DNA of 64,000 nucleotides from an uncultured Clostridia bacterium (GCA_947589215.1 CANQCL010000003.1:62001-126000); one strand, 5' to 3'; positions 52,568 through 61,426 are shown, numbered from the stretch's first letter. Made by a program: numbers and translations. Notes: generated from the sequence alone by a model not told the origin.

Positions 52568-52939
52568 ATGAAACAATGCTGTCTTCACGAATCGGGAGAG
52601 GATTATTTAGAAACCATTTTAATACTTCACAATAAAACAGGATATGTGCGTTCTATTGATATTGCGACAGAGCTGGGGTATTCAAAGCCGAGCGTGAGCC
52701 GTGCTATGGGTATTCTGAAAGCAAACGGATATATAACCGTCGAGCCGTCTGGGCAGATAGTTCTAACTAACGAGGGAAGAAAGAAAGCGGAGTCGGTATA
52801 TCACAGGCATTTAGTAATAACCGATTTTCTGGAGGGTTTAGGCGTATCAAGGGAAAACGCCGAGCTTGACGCCTGCAAGATAGAGCATATTATTTCGGAG
52901 GAGACATTTGCGAGGATCAAGGAAAATTGTAATAGATAA
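52568..52939 (+). CDS. DtxR/MntR-family metal-dependent regulator
   Basis: 123-residue winged-helix repressor with metal-site residues in the N-terminal helix ESGEDYLETI and in HRHLVITDFLEGLGV...ACKIEHIIS. HTH segment IDIATELGYSKPSVSRAMG is typical. No SH3 domain, as in MntR. GGAGG at 52557-52561 selects the ATG at 52568. It closes the HydS operon or has its own control; the metal (Mn or Fe) is not predictable. Iron control of Fe-S-heavy neighbours is an attractive inference. Confidence 0.9.
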   Translation: MKQCCLHESGEDYLETILILHNKTGYVRSIDIATELGYSKPSVSRAMGILKANGYITVEPSGQIVLTNEGRKKAESVYHRHLVITDFLEGLGVSRENAELDACKIEHIISEETFARIKENCNR

Positions 52940-52940
52940 T

Positions 52941-52980
52941 TGACAGTTGACAATGGATAATGGATAATGGATAATGAGTA
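52941..52980. repeat. ATAATGG short-repeat array (left copy)
   Basis: ATAATTGACAGTTGACA followed by three copies of ATGGATA-type units. A related array occurs at 53549-53590. The two flank the 0.6-kb segment carrying a divergent pair of small genes, which suggests a cassette or repeat-mediated insertion. Confidence 0.65.
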
Positions 52981-52981
52981 A

Positions 52982-53194
52982 TTATTTGTACAGCTTTTTA
53001 CTAAGAGTATTAAACAAATTTCGCAAACTTCTTGTTTCTTGCTCTAAACATTCGAGAGCTCCTTGAAAATAATCATCATCATATATATTGTCAAAAAATA
53101 CAACGAGAACAGATGACAGCCCTGCTATCATTTGGGCTTTTTTCTCGATTTCTTCTACTTCTAATACATTAATTTTGTTGTTTGTATTGTCCAT
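52982..53194 (-). CDS. Small hypothetical protein
   Basis: 70 residues (MDNTNNKINVLEVEEIEKKAQ) with a mostly helical profile and an acidic patch (FFDNIYDDDYFQ); no recognised domain. ATG at 53194 follows AAGGAAG; an upstream in-frame GTG at 53203 is less likely. It is divergent from a ribbon-helix-helix gene, has a TTGATT-17-TATAAT promoter and lies between two related repeats. Could be a toxin-antitoxin or regulator partner, or a remnant of a mobile element. Confidence 0.6.
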   Translation of the reverse strand: MDNTNNKINVLEVEEIEKKAQMIAGLSSVLVVFFDNIYDDDYFQGALECLEQETRSLRNLFNTLSKKLYK

Positions 53195-53218
53195 TGATGT
53201 CACTTCCTTTCATATAAC

Positions 53219-53253
53219 GATATCATTATATACTGATATCTCTATATAATCAA
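53219..53253 (-). promoter_or_regulatory. Promoter with operator-like inverted repeat
   Basis: Minus strand TTGATT (53248-53253) and TATAAT (53225-53230) are 17 bases apart. A perfect inverted repeat GATATCA-N8-TGATATC (53219-53240) is centred on the -10 box, the likely binding site of a repressor, perhaps the neighbouring ribbon-helix-helix protein. Confidence 0.7.
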
Positions 53254-53368
53254 TAGTCAAAACACATAAATATTTTATAATTTTTTTAGTGTATATTGAC
53301 TATTATGCACAAATATGTTACGTTTTTAATAAAGAAAATAATTTTATACTACAAAGGTGGTAAAAAAT

Positions 53369-53563
53369 ATGCCGGTTAGTAAAGCTCAAAAAAGAGCAAA
53401 TGCAAAATATAATAAAAAGCACTATGATAGTATGCTTATAAGAGTTCCAAAAGGTAAAAAGGAAAAGATAGTAGCTCATGCAAATGAGTATGATATATCT
53501 TTAAACAAGTTTCTTAATCGGGCAGTTGATGAAGCTATGGAGAGAGATAAAAATAATGGATAA
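53369..53563 (+). CDS. Arc/ribbon-helix-helix-type DNA-binding protein
   Basis: 64 residues: basic arm (MPVSKAQKRANAKYNKKHYD), beta-strand SMLIRVPKG and two helices ending in KFLNRAVDEAMERD, the pattern of small RHH proteins found in plasmid and integrative-element backbones and antitoxins. AAAGGTGG lies 8 bases before the ATG. Divergent from the 70-residue gene across a shared operator; the pair may be self-regulated. Confidence 0.82.
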   Translation: MPVSKAQKRANAKYNKKHYDSMLIRVPKGKKEKIVAHANEYDISLNKFLNRAVDEAMERDKNNG

Positions 53564-53590
53564 TTGATAATGGAAAATGGATAATTATTA
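53549..53590. repeat. ATAATGG short-repeat array (right copy)
   Basis: A run of GGATAATT/GATAATGG/AAATGGATAATT units starting at the end of the RHH gene. It resembles the 52941-52980 array; together they bracket the two small genes. Confidence 0.6.
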
Positions 53591-53639
53591 ATGTAATAAC
53601 GCGAGATAAAATACTTTGATTATTGTACAAATATTAAAC

Positions 53640-53872
53640 GCGAAGAGCCACCGGCGCTCTAGCCTCTAGCTTCTTGCTTCTTGCTTCTTGCCTCTGGTAG
53701 CAGAGCCACCGCCGGCTCTGCGGTCTTATATTTTACTTCTAGCCTCTAGCTTCTTGCTTCTTGATTCTAGCCTCTAATATCTAATTCTTATGTACTGACC
53801 CGCCGTTTTGAAATGATACACATTAAAATAAATTTCTAATAGGCGGCAGAGCCACCGGCGGTTCGCCGGACA
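53640..53872. repeat. Mosaic repeat region with GC-rich hairpins
   Basis: The 371-base gene-free stretch 53564-53934 contains two related blocks of CTTCTTG/CTCTAGC units (53660-53695 and 53738-53776), separated and followed by a hairpin-forming motif present three times: AGAGCCACCGGCGCTCT (53644-53660), GCAGAGCC/GGCTCTGC (53700-53721) and a copy at about 53846-53870 with CCGGCG/CGCCGG arms. Looks like a composite REP-like repeat, not coding. No good promoter for the next gene was found. Confidence 0.7.
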
Positions 53873-53934
53873 TATTTATGCCCGTACTTTCATATACATA
53901 AATGAAAAACTGTATAGAAAGCGGGGCATTAATT

Positions 53935-54714
53935 ATGATTGTAAAAACATTTAAAGTAAGAAAAAAAGGGTTAGTTATATGCGGCGGTATACTTATTGCG
54001 CTTTTGGTGATACTTATTGTTTGCGGAATAGTGCATAAAGCTACGGCGAAAACTTATCCTATGAAAACAGAGAGCGAAAGACAGGCGTTTATGAGCGAAA
54101 TGGGCTGGGAGGTCTCAGAGGAATATACAAGCTGTAAGGTAGTGTCGATACCTGAGGAGTTTAACGAAACATATGAAAGCTATAACGAGCTTCAAAAGGA
54201 GCAGGGCTTTAATCTTAAAAAGTTCAAAGGCGAAATGGTTGAAATTTATACATATGCGGTGTATAATTATCCCGGAAACTCCGATAATGTTGTTATTAAT
54301 CTGATGGTGTTCGACGGCAATTTGATAGGCGGAGATGTGTCCTGTAACGAGCTTGACGGATTTATGCAGGGACTTAAAAACCCCGATCCTGACGCTAAAG
54401 AGTCGTTAGATGAAAAGGAATCCGAAGAGGAGGAAATCGTTGAGGAGGAATCAAATAGCTCCGAGAGTTCTGCGGCTAAAGCTAAAAAAGATAAGGAAAA
54501 CGCTAATAGTAGCAGTTCAGATGTGAATTCTAAATCTGATAAAAAACAAGCTAAGAACGCCTTCGACAGCAGCGCGGATAACTCAGATTCGGATTTGGAC
54601 GGCGAAACAGAAACGCAAACTGCAAATGTAACAGATAACAGTGATTCGCAAGAAAGCAGTACCGAGCCATCTTCTGAAAATACTTCAGCAGAAAGCAGTT
54701 CTCAGCAGTGGTAA
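53935..54714 (+). CDS. DUF4830 membrane-anchored protein
   Basis: 259 residues: short basic cytoplasmic start, one membrane segment (about 12-34), a DUF4830 domain (about 45-165: RQAFMSEMGWEVSEEYTSCKVVS split at GWEV, NELQKEQGFNLKKFKGE, YNYPG, DGNLIGGDVSC) and a long acidic Ser/Glu/Asp tail. The tail is low complexity and probably disordered outside the cell. ATG at 53935 is preferred over one at 53902. Function unknown; domain common in Firmicutes. Confidence 0.82.
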   Translation: MIVKTFKVRKKGLVICGGILIALLVILIVCGIVHKATAKTYPMKTESERQAFMSEMGWEVSEEYTSCKVVSIPEEFNETYESYNELQKEQGFNLKKFKGEMVEIYTYAVYNYPGNSDNVVINLMVFDGNLIGGDVSCNELDGFMQGLKNPDPDAKESLDEKESEEEEIVEEESNSSESSAAKAKKDKENANSSSSDVNSKSDKKQAKNAFDSSADNSDSDLDGETETQTANVTDNSDSQESSTEPSSENTSAESSSQQW

Positions 54715-54745
54715 ATTATTATTAGTTTAAATAAAGGAATTAAAA

Positions 54746-55465
54746 ATGGAATCGGAAATAATGCGTGTTGATAAGTATATTTCAAGTCAGTTGAACGGCG
54801 TGTCCCGTAAAGACGCTAAAGCCCTTTGCAGAAAAGGCGAGGTATTGGTGAACGGGATTGTTGTGAAAAACAGCGACGTAAAGATAATTGCCGGAAAGGA
54901 TATTGTCACCGTTCAAGGCGAGAATGTAGATTATAAAAAGTATGTTTATATTATGTTGAATAAGCCTCAGGGGTACGTTTGCTCCACATGTGACGGAAAA
55001 TCGCCGACTGTGATGGAGCTTGTTCCGCCTGAGCTTTTTCGTGAAGGATTGTTTCCCGCAGGCAGACTAGATAAGGATACTGAGGGGTTTGTGCTTCTTA
55101 CCAACGACGGCGAGCTCGCACATAAAATGCTATCGCCTAAAAGCCATATTGAGAAAAAGTATTATGTCGAGCTTCAAAAACCCGTTGAACAATTTTATAT
55201 CAGTGAGTTCGAAAAAGGTATGGAAATCGACGGCGGTGACGTTTGCCTTCCTGCAAGAATAGAATTTGTTCCCCAAAATGAATATGCTTGCTATGTCTAT
55301 ATCAGTGAGGGTATGTACCATCAGATTAAAAGAATGTTTCAAAAATTGTCTAATAAGGTTGCTTTTTTGAAACGTGTTAAAATGGGAAATCTTGAAATTA
55401 ACCCAAATCTTGGCATCGGAGAGTGTTTGGAACTTTTGCACAAAGATGTTGAAAAGATTTTGTAG
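54746..55465 (+). CDS. Pseudouridine synthase, RsuA/RluB/E/F family
   Basis: 239 residues: N-terminal S4-like RNA-binding domain (MRVDKYISSQL...KDAKALCRKGEVLVNG) and the catalytic domain with GRLDKDTEGFVLLTNDG, whose Asp is the catalytic residue, and GMYHQIKRMF. Modifies 16S or 23S rRNA; which uridine cannot be told from the sequence. AAGGAA lies 5 bases before the ATG. Confidence 0.93.
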   Translation: MESEIMRVDKYISSQLNGVSRKDAKALCRKGEVLVNGIVVKNSDVKIIAGKDIVTVQGENVDYKKYVYIMLNKPQGYVCSTCDGKSPTVMELVPPELFREGLFPAGRLDKDTEGFVLLTNDGELAHKMLSPKSHIEKKYYVELQKPVEQFYISEFEKGMEIDGGDVCLPARIEFVPQNEYACYVYISEGMYHQIKRMFQKLSNKVAFLKRVKMGNLEINPNLGIGECLELLHKDVEKIL

Positions 55466-55538
55466 AGCTTGGAAGTAAAATTATACAGATTTAGTAATTA
55501 TAAATAATTTCTGTGTTTAAACTTTAGTGAAAAAACCG

Positions 55539-55568
55539 TTGAAATTACCCTTTTAAATTTGTTATCAT
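55539..55568 (+). promoter_or_regulatory. Promoter of the msmX-like gene
   Basis: TTGAAA (55539-55544), 18-base spacer ending TGT, then TATCAT (55563-55568): extended -10 type. Confidence 0.72.
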
Positions 55569-55620
55569 ATTATTAGGCAAATTTACTTTTTAAAATATAT
55601 TAACGGGAGGTCATACATAA

Positions 55621-56763
55621 ATGGCAAGTGTATCACTAAAGGGAATTTATAAAAAGTATCCTGGTAATGTTGTGGCTGTTTCAGACTTCAACATCGAAAT
55701 TAAAGATAAGGAGTTTATCATTCTCGTCGGTCCGTCAGGATGCGGAAAGTCAACAACTCTGAGAATGATCGCCGGTCTTGAGGAAATTAGCGACGGCGAA
55801 CTCTATATCGGGGACAGATTGGTCAACGATATCGCCCCTAAGGACAGAGATATCGCTATGGTTTTCCAAAACTACGCTCTCTATCCCCATATGACAGTTT
55901 TTGAGAATATGGCTTTCGGTCTGAAACTCAGAAAGGTCCCTAAAGACCAAATCGCTAAAAAGGTAGAGGAAGCTGCTAAGATCCTCGATATCGCTCACCT
56001 GCTCGACAGAAAACCTAAGGCTTTGTCCGGCGGTCAGAGACAGCGTGTAGCTTTGGGTAGAGCTATCGTTCGTGAACCGCAGGTGTTCCTGCTGGATGAG
56101 CCGCTCTCAAACCTCGACGCTAAATTGAGAGCTCAAATGAGAACTGAAATTTCTAAACTTCATAAGAGATTGGGTACTACGTTTATCTACGTTACCCACG
56201 ACCAGACTGAGGCTATGACTATGGCTGACAGAATCGTCGTTATGAAGGACGGCTTCATTCAACAGGTAGATACCCCGAATAACCTCTATCAGCACCCTGT
56301 TAATCAGTTCGTTGCCGGTTTTATCGGCTCGCCACAGATGAACTTTATAGATTCTAAATTGCTTAAAGTCGATGGAAAATATGTTATCGAGTTCGGTACG
56401 GAGGATACTAAGGAAACTAGAGGCGTTAAGTATACTGTAGAAGTTCCAGAAGCTAAGGCTGATGAGAAACTCCTTGAACCACTCGTAGGTAAGGAAGTAG
56501 TTTTGGGTATTCGCCCTGAGTGTATTCACGATGAGGAAATGTTCATTTCTTCCGCTAAAACCGGCGTTATCGATACTACCGTTGAAGTAGCTGAAATGAT
56601 GGGCGCTGAAACCTATCTCTACCTCAATTGCGTCGGTATCCAAATGACCGCTAGGGTTTCTCCAAGAAATAATGTTAGACCGCAGGATAAAATTAAGGTC
56701 GCTATCGACCCAAATAGAATACATATCTTTGAAAAGGATTCAGAAAAAGCTGTTATTAATTAG
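55621..56763 (+). CDS. Sugar ABC transporter ATP-binding protein, MsmX/UgpC-like
   Basis: ATPase serving carbohydrate importers, often shared by several permease systems. Walker [11 protein letters not shown]-loop, signature [14 protein letters not shown], Walker [14 protein letters not shown] and the H-loop VTHDQTEA are intact; the C-terminal TOBE region ([20 protein letters not shown]) completes 380 residues. It stands alone with its own promoter and no permease or binding protein beside it, as expected for a multitask ATPase. Substrate cannot be deduced. Cellobiose phosphorylase elsewhere in the window could be a client pathway. Confidence 0.93.
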   Translation: MASVSLKGIYKKYPGNVVAVSDFNIEIKDKEFIILVGPSGCGKSTTLRMIAGLEEISDGELYIGDRLVNDIAPKDRDIAMVFQNYALYPHMTVFENMAFGLKLRKVPKDQIAKKVEEAAKILDIAHLLDRKPKALSGGQRQRVALGRAIVREPQVFLLDEPLSNLDAKLRAQMRTEISKLHKRLGTTFIYVTHDQTEAMTMADRIVVMKDGFIQQVDTPNNLYQHPVNQFVAGFIGSPQMNFIDSKLLKVDGKYVIEFGTEDTKETRGVKYTVEVPEAKADEKLLEPLVGKEVVLGIRPECIHDEEMFISSAKTGVIDTTVEVAEMMGAETYLYLNCVGIQMTARVSPRNNVRPQDKIKVAIDPNRIHIFEKDSEKAVIN

Positions 56764-56977
56764 ACTTTTTTTAGCTTTGTTTTAATCCCTTTCACCTTAA
56801 GTTCATTCTGCTCATGCTTTGAGTGTGTAAAAATAATTTTTTTGTAAAATTATTACCCCCGATTTACGGTCGTGATATCAGTAAATTTAACCGAATTTGT
56901 GGTTTTTATTTGCTTTTTTGATTATTTTGCACTGATATCACCACTTTTTTTTAAGAAATCTTGTAAAAAATTAGGTA

Positions 56978-57006
56978 TTGCTTTTTGTTTCGTTTGGTGT
57001 TATAAT
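56978..57006 (+). promoter_or_regulatory. Promoter P1 of the repeat protein
   Basis: TTGCTT (56978-56983), 17-base spacer ending TGT, TATAAT (57001-57006): extended -10 form. It lies in the first copy of the tandem duplication. Confidence 0.7.
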
Positions 57007-57111
57007 ACTAAACACTCGTTGGGTATGTTTTACAACACCATGCTCGCTTTTTTGATTATTATGCACTGCTGATGGTGTAAATTTGATAAGAAAATTGTCA
57101 ATATTTTAGTG

Positions 57112-57140
57112 TTGCAATCAAATTTGCGTTGTGGTATAAT
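57112..57140 (+). promoter_or_regulatory. Promoter P2 of the repeat protein
   Basis: TTGCAA (57112-57117), 17-base spacer ending TGG, TATAAT (57135-57140): the stronger of the two. A transcript from here would have about a 225-base leader. Confidence 0.8.
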
Positions 57141-57370
57141 AACCTCAATGAGTTTTCTACGAAAGCTATGCAGACATTCATTACTTACTATTTAGTCAGC
57201 TAAATAAAGCAATTCATACAATTGTAAAAAAAAGTTTAAATTTTTTTTATTTTTGTTATTGCCTTATGCTGTATACTTTATTTAGTTATAATTCTAAGTG
57301 ATTTAGACACTTAGCATTATATAAATTTATTTCAATCTTAAAAATTTTAAAAGAAAAGAGGTAAACAACA

Positions 57371-60300
57371 TTGAAAATGAAAAGAAAAGCTTTAAGTGTT
57401 TTAAGCTGCTTAGCACTTATTGCTAGCTCTTTGCCATCTACGGCGGTTTTCGTTTCAGCTGCGGAGACAACAACGACTAGTCCTGGCGATCCGCAGTATG
57501 TTACCATTAAAGAGGGCGAAAAAACAACGTATAATGTTTTCGCTAATGGTACAGATATTGAGGTTGCTTTTGATGCAACGAAAGGAACAAATACTGTAAC
57601 GTGGCTTGATGCTGAAGGAGCTAAAAACAAAATACAGTCAGTTCCAACAAACGCAAATGTATTTGCAGGATGTCATGGCAGTGCTACACCAGTTGGCACA
57701 GCAGATAAGCCTGTAAAAATTACAATTGACGGCGCACATTTGAATACTGTTTGCGGCGGTGGACTTCATGAGTCAATTGTTGAAAATGTAGAAATAACAG
57801 TTAAAGGCGAAGCACAGCTTAATTGGGTTTGCGGAGGCGGAGCAAATTGTCTTATTAAAGACAACGAAAATGCATGTCAAGACAAAGGTTGGAAAAACGA
57901 TGCAGCTAATTCCGCAACTTTAGTTAAGAAGGCAGTAGTTAATATTGAAGCCGGTACAGTTGCAAATGCCGTTTATGGCGGCGGTGAAGGCTACAGCAAA
58001 ACCGAAAATACAACCGTAAATATTAAGGGCGGTAAACTTAATTCTGTATGTGCCAGCGGTTCTAACGGTGCTACCGGTAATTCTGAGGTTAACATTGAAA
58101 GCGGTACTATTACATACGTTTACTCTGTAAACAGAGGTAATCTTACAAGCTCAGATATTACAGTTACAGGCGGTGAAATAACTAACCTTTATATAGGCGC
58201 AGCAAGCTATCCGAATATTACCGGTACTGTTACAAAATCAAATGTAGATATCACAGGCGGTACTGTTAAAGAGTTACACGCAGGTAAATCAAACAATGAG
58301 ACTTTGGATGTATCACAGGAGGGTTACTCATTCTCAGCTAATCCAAGTTCTGTTGAAAAGTACAACGCAGACATTCAAGAGAAAAAGGATAAGGAAAACG
58401 CTTATTATTACTATGATGTATATCTAAATAATGATGAGAAGGATAATCTAGGAAATAGTGCTGCAAACAAATTAGATAAGATTGTAAATGTTGTTAAAGG
58501 CAGCAATCAAAAGGATTATCAGGTAGTATATGTAGTGGCAAATGGATATAAAGTTGAAGCAACAGATGTAGTAGAAGACGGTGCATGGAAAGCTACCAAA
58601 ATCACTTGTGAAGACGGAAGCTATGTAAAAACAAACTACGACATTGTCAACTTGTTCGGCGGTAAGCATAATGATGATTCAACAACTGTTAATGGAGACA
58701 TTACTTTGGACGGAACTACTCACGTTAAATATGTTTTCGGCGGCGGCTGGCATAAGTCAAGTACCGGCACTGCAAAGGTAACAATCAAGAACAACGCAGA
58801 AGTTTATAGAGTTCAAGGCGGAGCATCAAGCTTCTTAAGTTATGATAACGCAAACTGCGGTGTTCAGGGTTGTGATGGTTGCAATTACGAAGCTAATAAG
58901 AATAAAGAATGTTGGAAGCCAAATGGTGATCCAACGACAGCTGACTATGCTGAGGCTAAAGCACGCGTTGAAAGCGCAGAGGTTATCATTGATGGTTGCA
59001 AAAACTCATACAGCGATCCAATCAGCGGCACAACTTTAAAGACTATTGTATACGGCGGCGGTGAAAGCTACGCTTACACAGGCTCAGCTACAGTTACAGT
59101 TAAATCAGGAACTGTTGAGACTGTTTATGCCGCAGGTTCTAACGGTAATACAGCTACGGCTGAGGCAAACGTTGAAGGCGGAACAGTTAATAGTCTTGCA
59201 TCTGCAAAGAGCGGAAAAGTTGGCGAAGTTACTGTAAACGTTAAGGACGGTGAAGTAAAAGAGTTAGTTGTCGGCGCTCATGCTAATGTACATGGTATGG
59301 CAAGTGTTGATTCTGCTAAAGTAACTGTATCAGGTGGTACGGTAACTAAAGTAATTGACGGTGACGTTGATCAAAATGGTGAAACTAAGAATACCGAGAC
59401 TAATAAAGAAAAGTATGATATCGTTGCTGACGGCGGAACAATTACAGAGATAACTGGTTCTAGTGATAGTAGTGCAGCTGAATACGGTGAAGCAGGAAAT
59501 ATTGACTGCCACCATGATAAGTATGCTAAGCTTGAAGAGACAAAGGGAACTTCTGCAACTTGTCAGGCTGCCGGAACTTATGATTATTGGAAGTGCAGCA
59601 ACTGCAAACGTTATATCATAGTTAAAGATGGCGAATATGAAGACGTTACTAACGAACAGGGCGACGGCGTTGTTGAAACAAAGATCGTTATGGAATCTGG
59701 TCCAACACACCACGTATACGACGGTGAGATAATAGTAACAGTTGACGCTAAGTGCTTAACTGATGGTATGAAGTCATACACAGTATGTACAGCATGCGGA
59801 AAGCAGAAAGCAATTGTTACAGATGAAAACGGCGAATACATTAAGGAAGTTGCTGCTGATAAGTCTAAATATCAGTACACAGACACAAAGGATGGCGTGG
59901 CTACTAAGATAACTGATGAAGATTTAGTTATTCCGAAATTAAATCACTCACCAAAGACAGTGCCTGCTATTGAATCAACTTGCACAAGTGAAGGTAGAAC
60001 AGCTTGGGTTATGTGCGATAGAGATGGTTGCGGCGTAACTATTGTTGCACCAACTACAACACCTAAGAAAGACCACACTTATGGTCAAGAAATCGCAGAG
60101 AAAAAGGCTACATGTAAAGATCCTGGAACAAAGGCACACTATCAATGTTCAGTATGTAAGAATTTATTTGTTAAAGATGGTGATGTATATACTCAGGTTA
60201 CAGAAGATCAATTAGTAATTCCTGTAACAGAGGAGCATACATGGGGCGAATACACATCAAACAATGATGCAACATGTACAACACCTGGAACAAAGACAGC

Positions 60301-61264
60301 TGAATGTACAGTATGCGGTGCAAAAGACACGAAAGAAGATACTGATAATCCTGCAAAGGGTCATAGTTACCTTGAGAATTTGAAGGAAGAAGTTCCAGCA
60401 ACATGTACAGAAGACGGAATTAAAGCACACTATGAGTGTACAGTTTGCGGAGCAAAATTCGTAGAGAAGATCACTGAGCAGGAAGCTCCTGCAGAACCTC
60501 TTAAGGAGTATATAGAAGTAACAGAAGAAAACTATGACGAGTTACTAAAGATTCCAGCATTAGGACACAATGAGGTTAAACTTGAAGCTGTAGCAGCAAC
60601 ATGTACAGCAACTGGTTTGACAGAAGGATTGAAGTGCGACAGATGCGGAGAAGTTCTTGTACCACAGACTGTAGTACCTACAATCCCGCACAAGAATGAT
60701 CTTAAACTTGAAGCAGTAAAAGAAACATGTGAGACATGGGGCTTAACTGAAGGTGTTAAGTGCAGTGTATGCGGTACAATCACTACACCACAGACCTTGA
60801 TTCCACCTCTGGGACACGACTATGATGCAAACGGTGTTTGCAAGCGTGACGGAGCAACCAAGCCTGGTATTGCACAGCCAACACAGCCTACACAGCCACA
60901 AGCACCTACAACTGCAGGTCCTAAGGTATCAGTTAAGGTATTGAAGATCACACAGGCTAAGCTTACAAAGCTCAAGGTTAAGAGCAAGGCAAAGAACAAG
61001 ATCAACGTAAGCTGGAAGAAGGTAGCAAACGCTAAGGGCTATCAGGTAGAAGTTTCAAAGAGCAGCAGCTTCAAGTCGGGAGCTAAGGTACTCACAAAGA
61101 GCACTAAGAATTTGAAACTCACAATCAAGAACAAGAAGCTCAAGAGCGGAAAGACCTACTATGTACGTGCAAGAGCGTACACAACATACAAGGCTGCTGA
61201 TGGTTCTACAAAGAAGGCATACAGCAACTGGAACTATGTATTAAGAAAGGTAAAAGTTAAGTAA
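57371..61264 (+). CDS. Large secreted repeat protein (beta-helix-like modules, CxxC repeats, fibronectin type III)
   Basis: 1297 residues. Signal peptide 1-31. Two related beta-helix-like modules (about 121-305 and 440-665) share VxGGG turns, a Cys-containing insert (ANC...) and GGTV-type rungs. Then eight copies of a C-x9-10-C-x2-C (one x4) unit (first at Cys731/742/745, last at Cys1120/1131/1134), a Pro/Thr/Gln linker (1165-1183), and a fibronectin type III-like domain (about 1190-1297). No LPxTG anchor or dockerin is seen. TTG at 57371 sits 9 bases after GAGG; the ATG at 57377 is an alternative. An adhesin-like or metal-binding surface role is possible; no enzymatic motif is recognised. 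Confidence 0.85.
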   Translation: MKMKRKALSVLSCLALIASSLPSTAVFVSAAETTTTSPGDPQYVTIKEGEKTTYNVFANGTDIEVAFDATKGTNTVTWLDAEGAKNKIQSVPTNANVFAGCHGSATPVGTADKPVKITIDGAHLNTVCGGGLHESIVENVEITVKGEAQLNWVCGGGANCLIKDNENACQDKGWKNDAANSATLVKKAVVNIEAGTVANAVYGGGEGYSKTENTTVNIKGGKLNSVCASGSNGATGNSEVNIESGTITYVYSVNRGNLTSSDITVTGGEITNLYIGAASYPNITGTVTKSNVDITGGTVKELHAGKSNNETLDVSQEGYSFSANPSSVEKYNADIQEKKDKENAYYYYDVYLNNDEKDNLGNSAANKLDKIVNVVKGSNQKDYQVVYVVANGYKVEATDVVEDGAWKATKITCEDGSYVKTNYDIVNLFGGKHNDDSTTVNGDITLDGTTHVKYVFGGGWHKSSTGTAKVTIKNNAEVYRVQGGASSFLSYDNANCGVQGCDGCNYEANKNKECWKPNGDPTTADYAEAKARVESAEVIIDGCKNSYSDPISGTTLKTIVYGGGESYAYTGSATVTVKSGTVETVYAAGSNGNTATAEANVEGGTVNSLASAKSGKVGEVTVNVKDGEVKELVVGAHANVHGMASVDSAKVTVSGGTVTKVIDGDVDQNGETKNTETNKEKYDIVADGGTITEITGSSDSSAAEYGEAGNIDCHHDKYAKLEETKGTSATCQAAGTYDYWKCSNCKRYIIVKDGEYEDVTNEQGDGVVETKIVMESGPTHHVYDGEIIVTVDAKCLTDGMKSYTVCTACGKQKAIVTDENGEYIKEVAADKSKYQYTDTKDGVATKITDEDLVIPKLNHSPKTVPAIESTCTSEGRTAWVMCDRDGCGVTIVAPTTTPKKDHTYGQEIAEKKATCKDPGTKAHYQCSVCKNLFVKDGDVYTQVTEDQLVIPVTEEHTWGEYTSNNDATCTTPGTKTAECTVCGAKDTKEDTDNPAKGHSYLENLKEEVPATCTEDGIKAHYECTVCGAKFVEKITEQEAPAEPLKEYIEVTEENYDELLKIPALGHNEVKLEAVAATCTATGLTEGLKCDRCGEVLVPQTVVPTIPHKNDLKLEAVKETCETWGLTEGVKCSVCGTITTPQTLIPPLGHDYDANGVCKRDGATKPGIAQPTQPTQPQAPTTAGPKVSVKVLKITQAKLTKLKVKSKAKNKINVSWKKVANAKGYQVEVSKSSSFKSGAKVLTKSTKNLKLTIKNKKLKSGKTYYVRARAYTTYKAADGSTKKAYSNWNYVLRKVKVK

Positions 61265-61316
61265 TTCTTGAACTTTGATTAAGTATACAATTCAATAGAT
61301 TGTTTACTTCAAAAAT

Positions 61317-61350
61317 GGAGACTAAGCTGATGAGGTTTAGTCTCCTTTTT
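61317..61350 (+). terminator. Terminator of the repeat protein
   Basis: GGAGACTAA/TTTAGTCTCC stem (61317-61325 and 61336-61345) with a run of five Ts. Confidence 0.9.
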
Positions 61351-61382
61351 AATTGGGGGCAAGCAATGGTTGGGCAAACGAA

Positions 61383-61416
61383 AAAACCACTAGGGAGGAG
61401 CGTCTCCCTAGTGGTT
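61383..61416 (-). terminator. Terminator of rny
   Basis: AACCACTAGGGAG/CTCCCTAGTGGTT, 13-bp perfect stem with a 6-base loop; the minus strand continues TTTTTTCGTTT. Confidence 0.92.
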
Positions 61417-61426
61417 AAATTATATA

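Larger units (their letters stand above)
56912..57179 (+). repeat. Tandem duplication of about 134 bases, each copy with a promoter
   Basis: Copies begin with a near-identical GC-TTTTTT-GATTATT-xTGCACTG segment (56912-56934 and 57046-57068, one mismatch in 23). Beyond that they diverge but still align around TTAAGAAA/ATAAGAAA, a TTAG/TTTAG segment and the promoters, whose -10 boxes are also 134 bases apart. Most likely an old duplication of a promoter unit. Confidence 0.7.
56764..57370. other. Gene-free control region upstream of the repeat protein
   Basis: A 607-base A/T-rich region with no supported coding frame. It holds an 11-base inverted repeat GTGATATCAGT/ACTGATATCAC (56872-56882 and 56931-56941), a tandem duplicated promoter segment (56912-57179) and a leader hairpin CTAAGTG/CACTTAG (57294-57314). 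No clean terminator for the preceding gene was seen, only a T-run at 56765. Confidence 0.6.

Noticed and set aside
53700-53721. Intrinsic terminator for the RHH gene
   Set aside because: Strong GC stem (GCAGAGCC/GGCTCTGC) but followed by GGTCTTATA, not a T-run, and it recurs as a repeat motif.
53660-53776. CRISPR-like array of CTTCTTG units
   Set aside because: Units are short, irregular and without spacers of constant length; no cas genes nearby.
56872-57072. 66-residue hydrophobic frame in the control region
   Set aside because: It starts inside an inverted repeat and runs through a promoter and the tandem duplication; no ribosome site. Explained by A/T-rich sequence.
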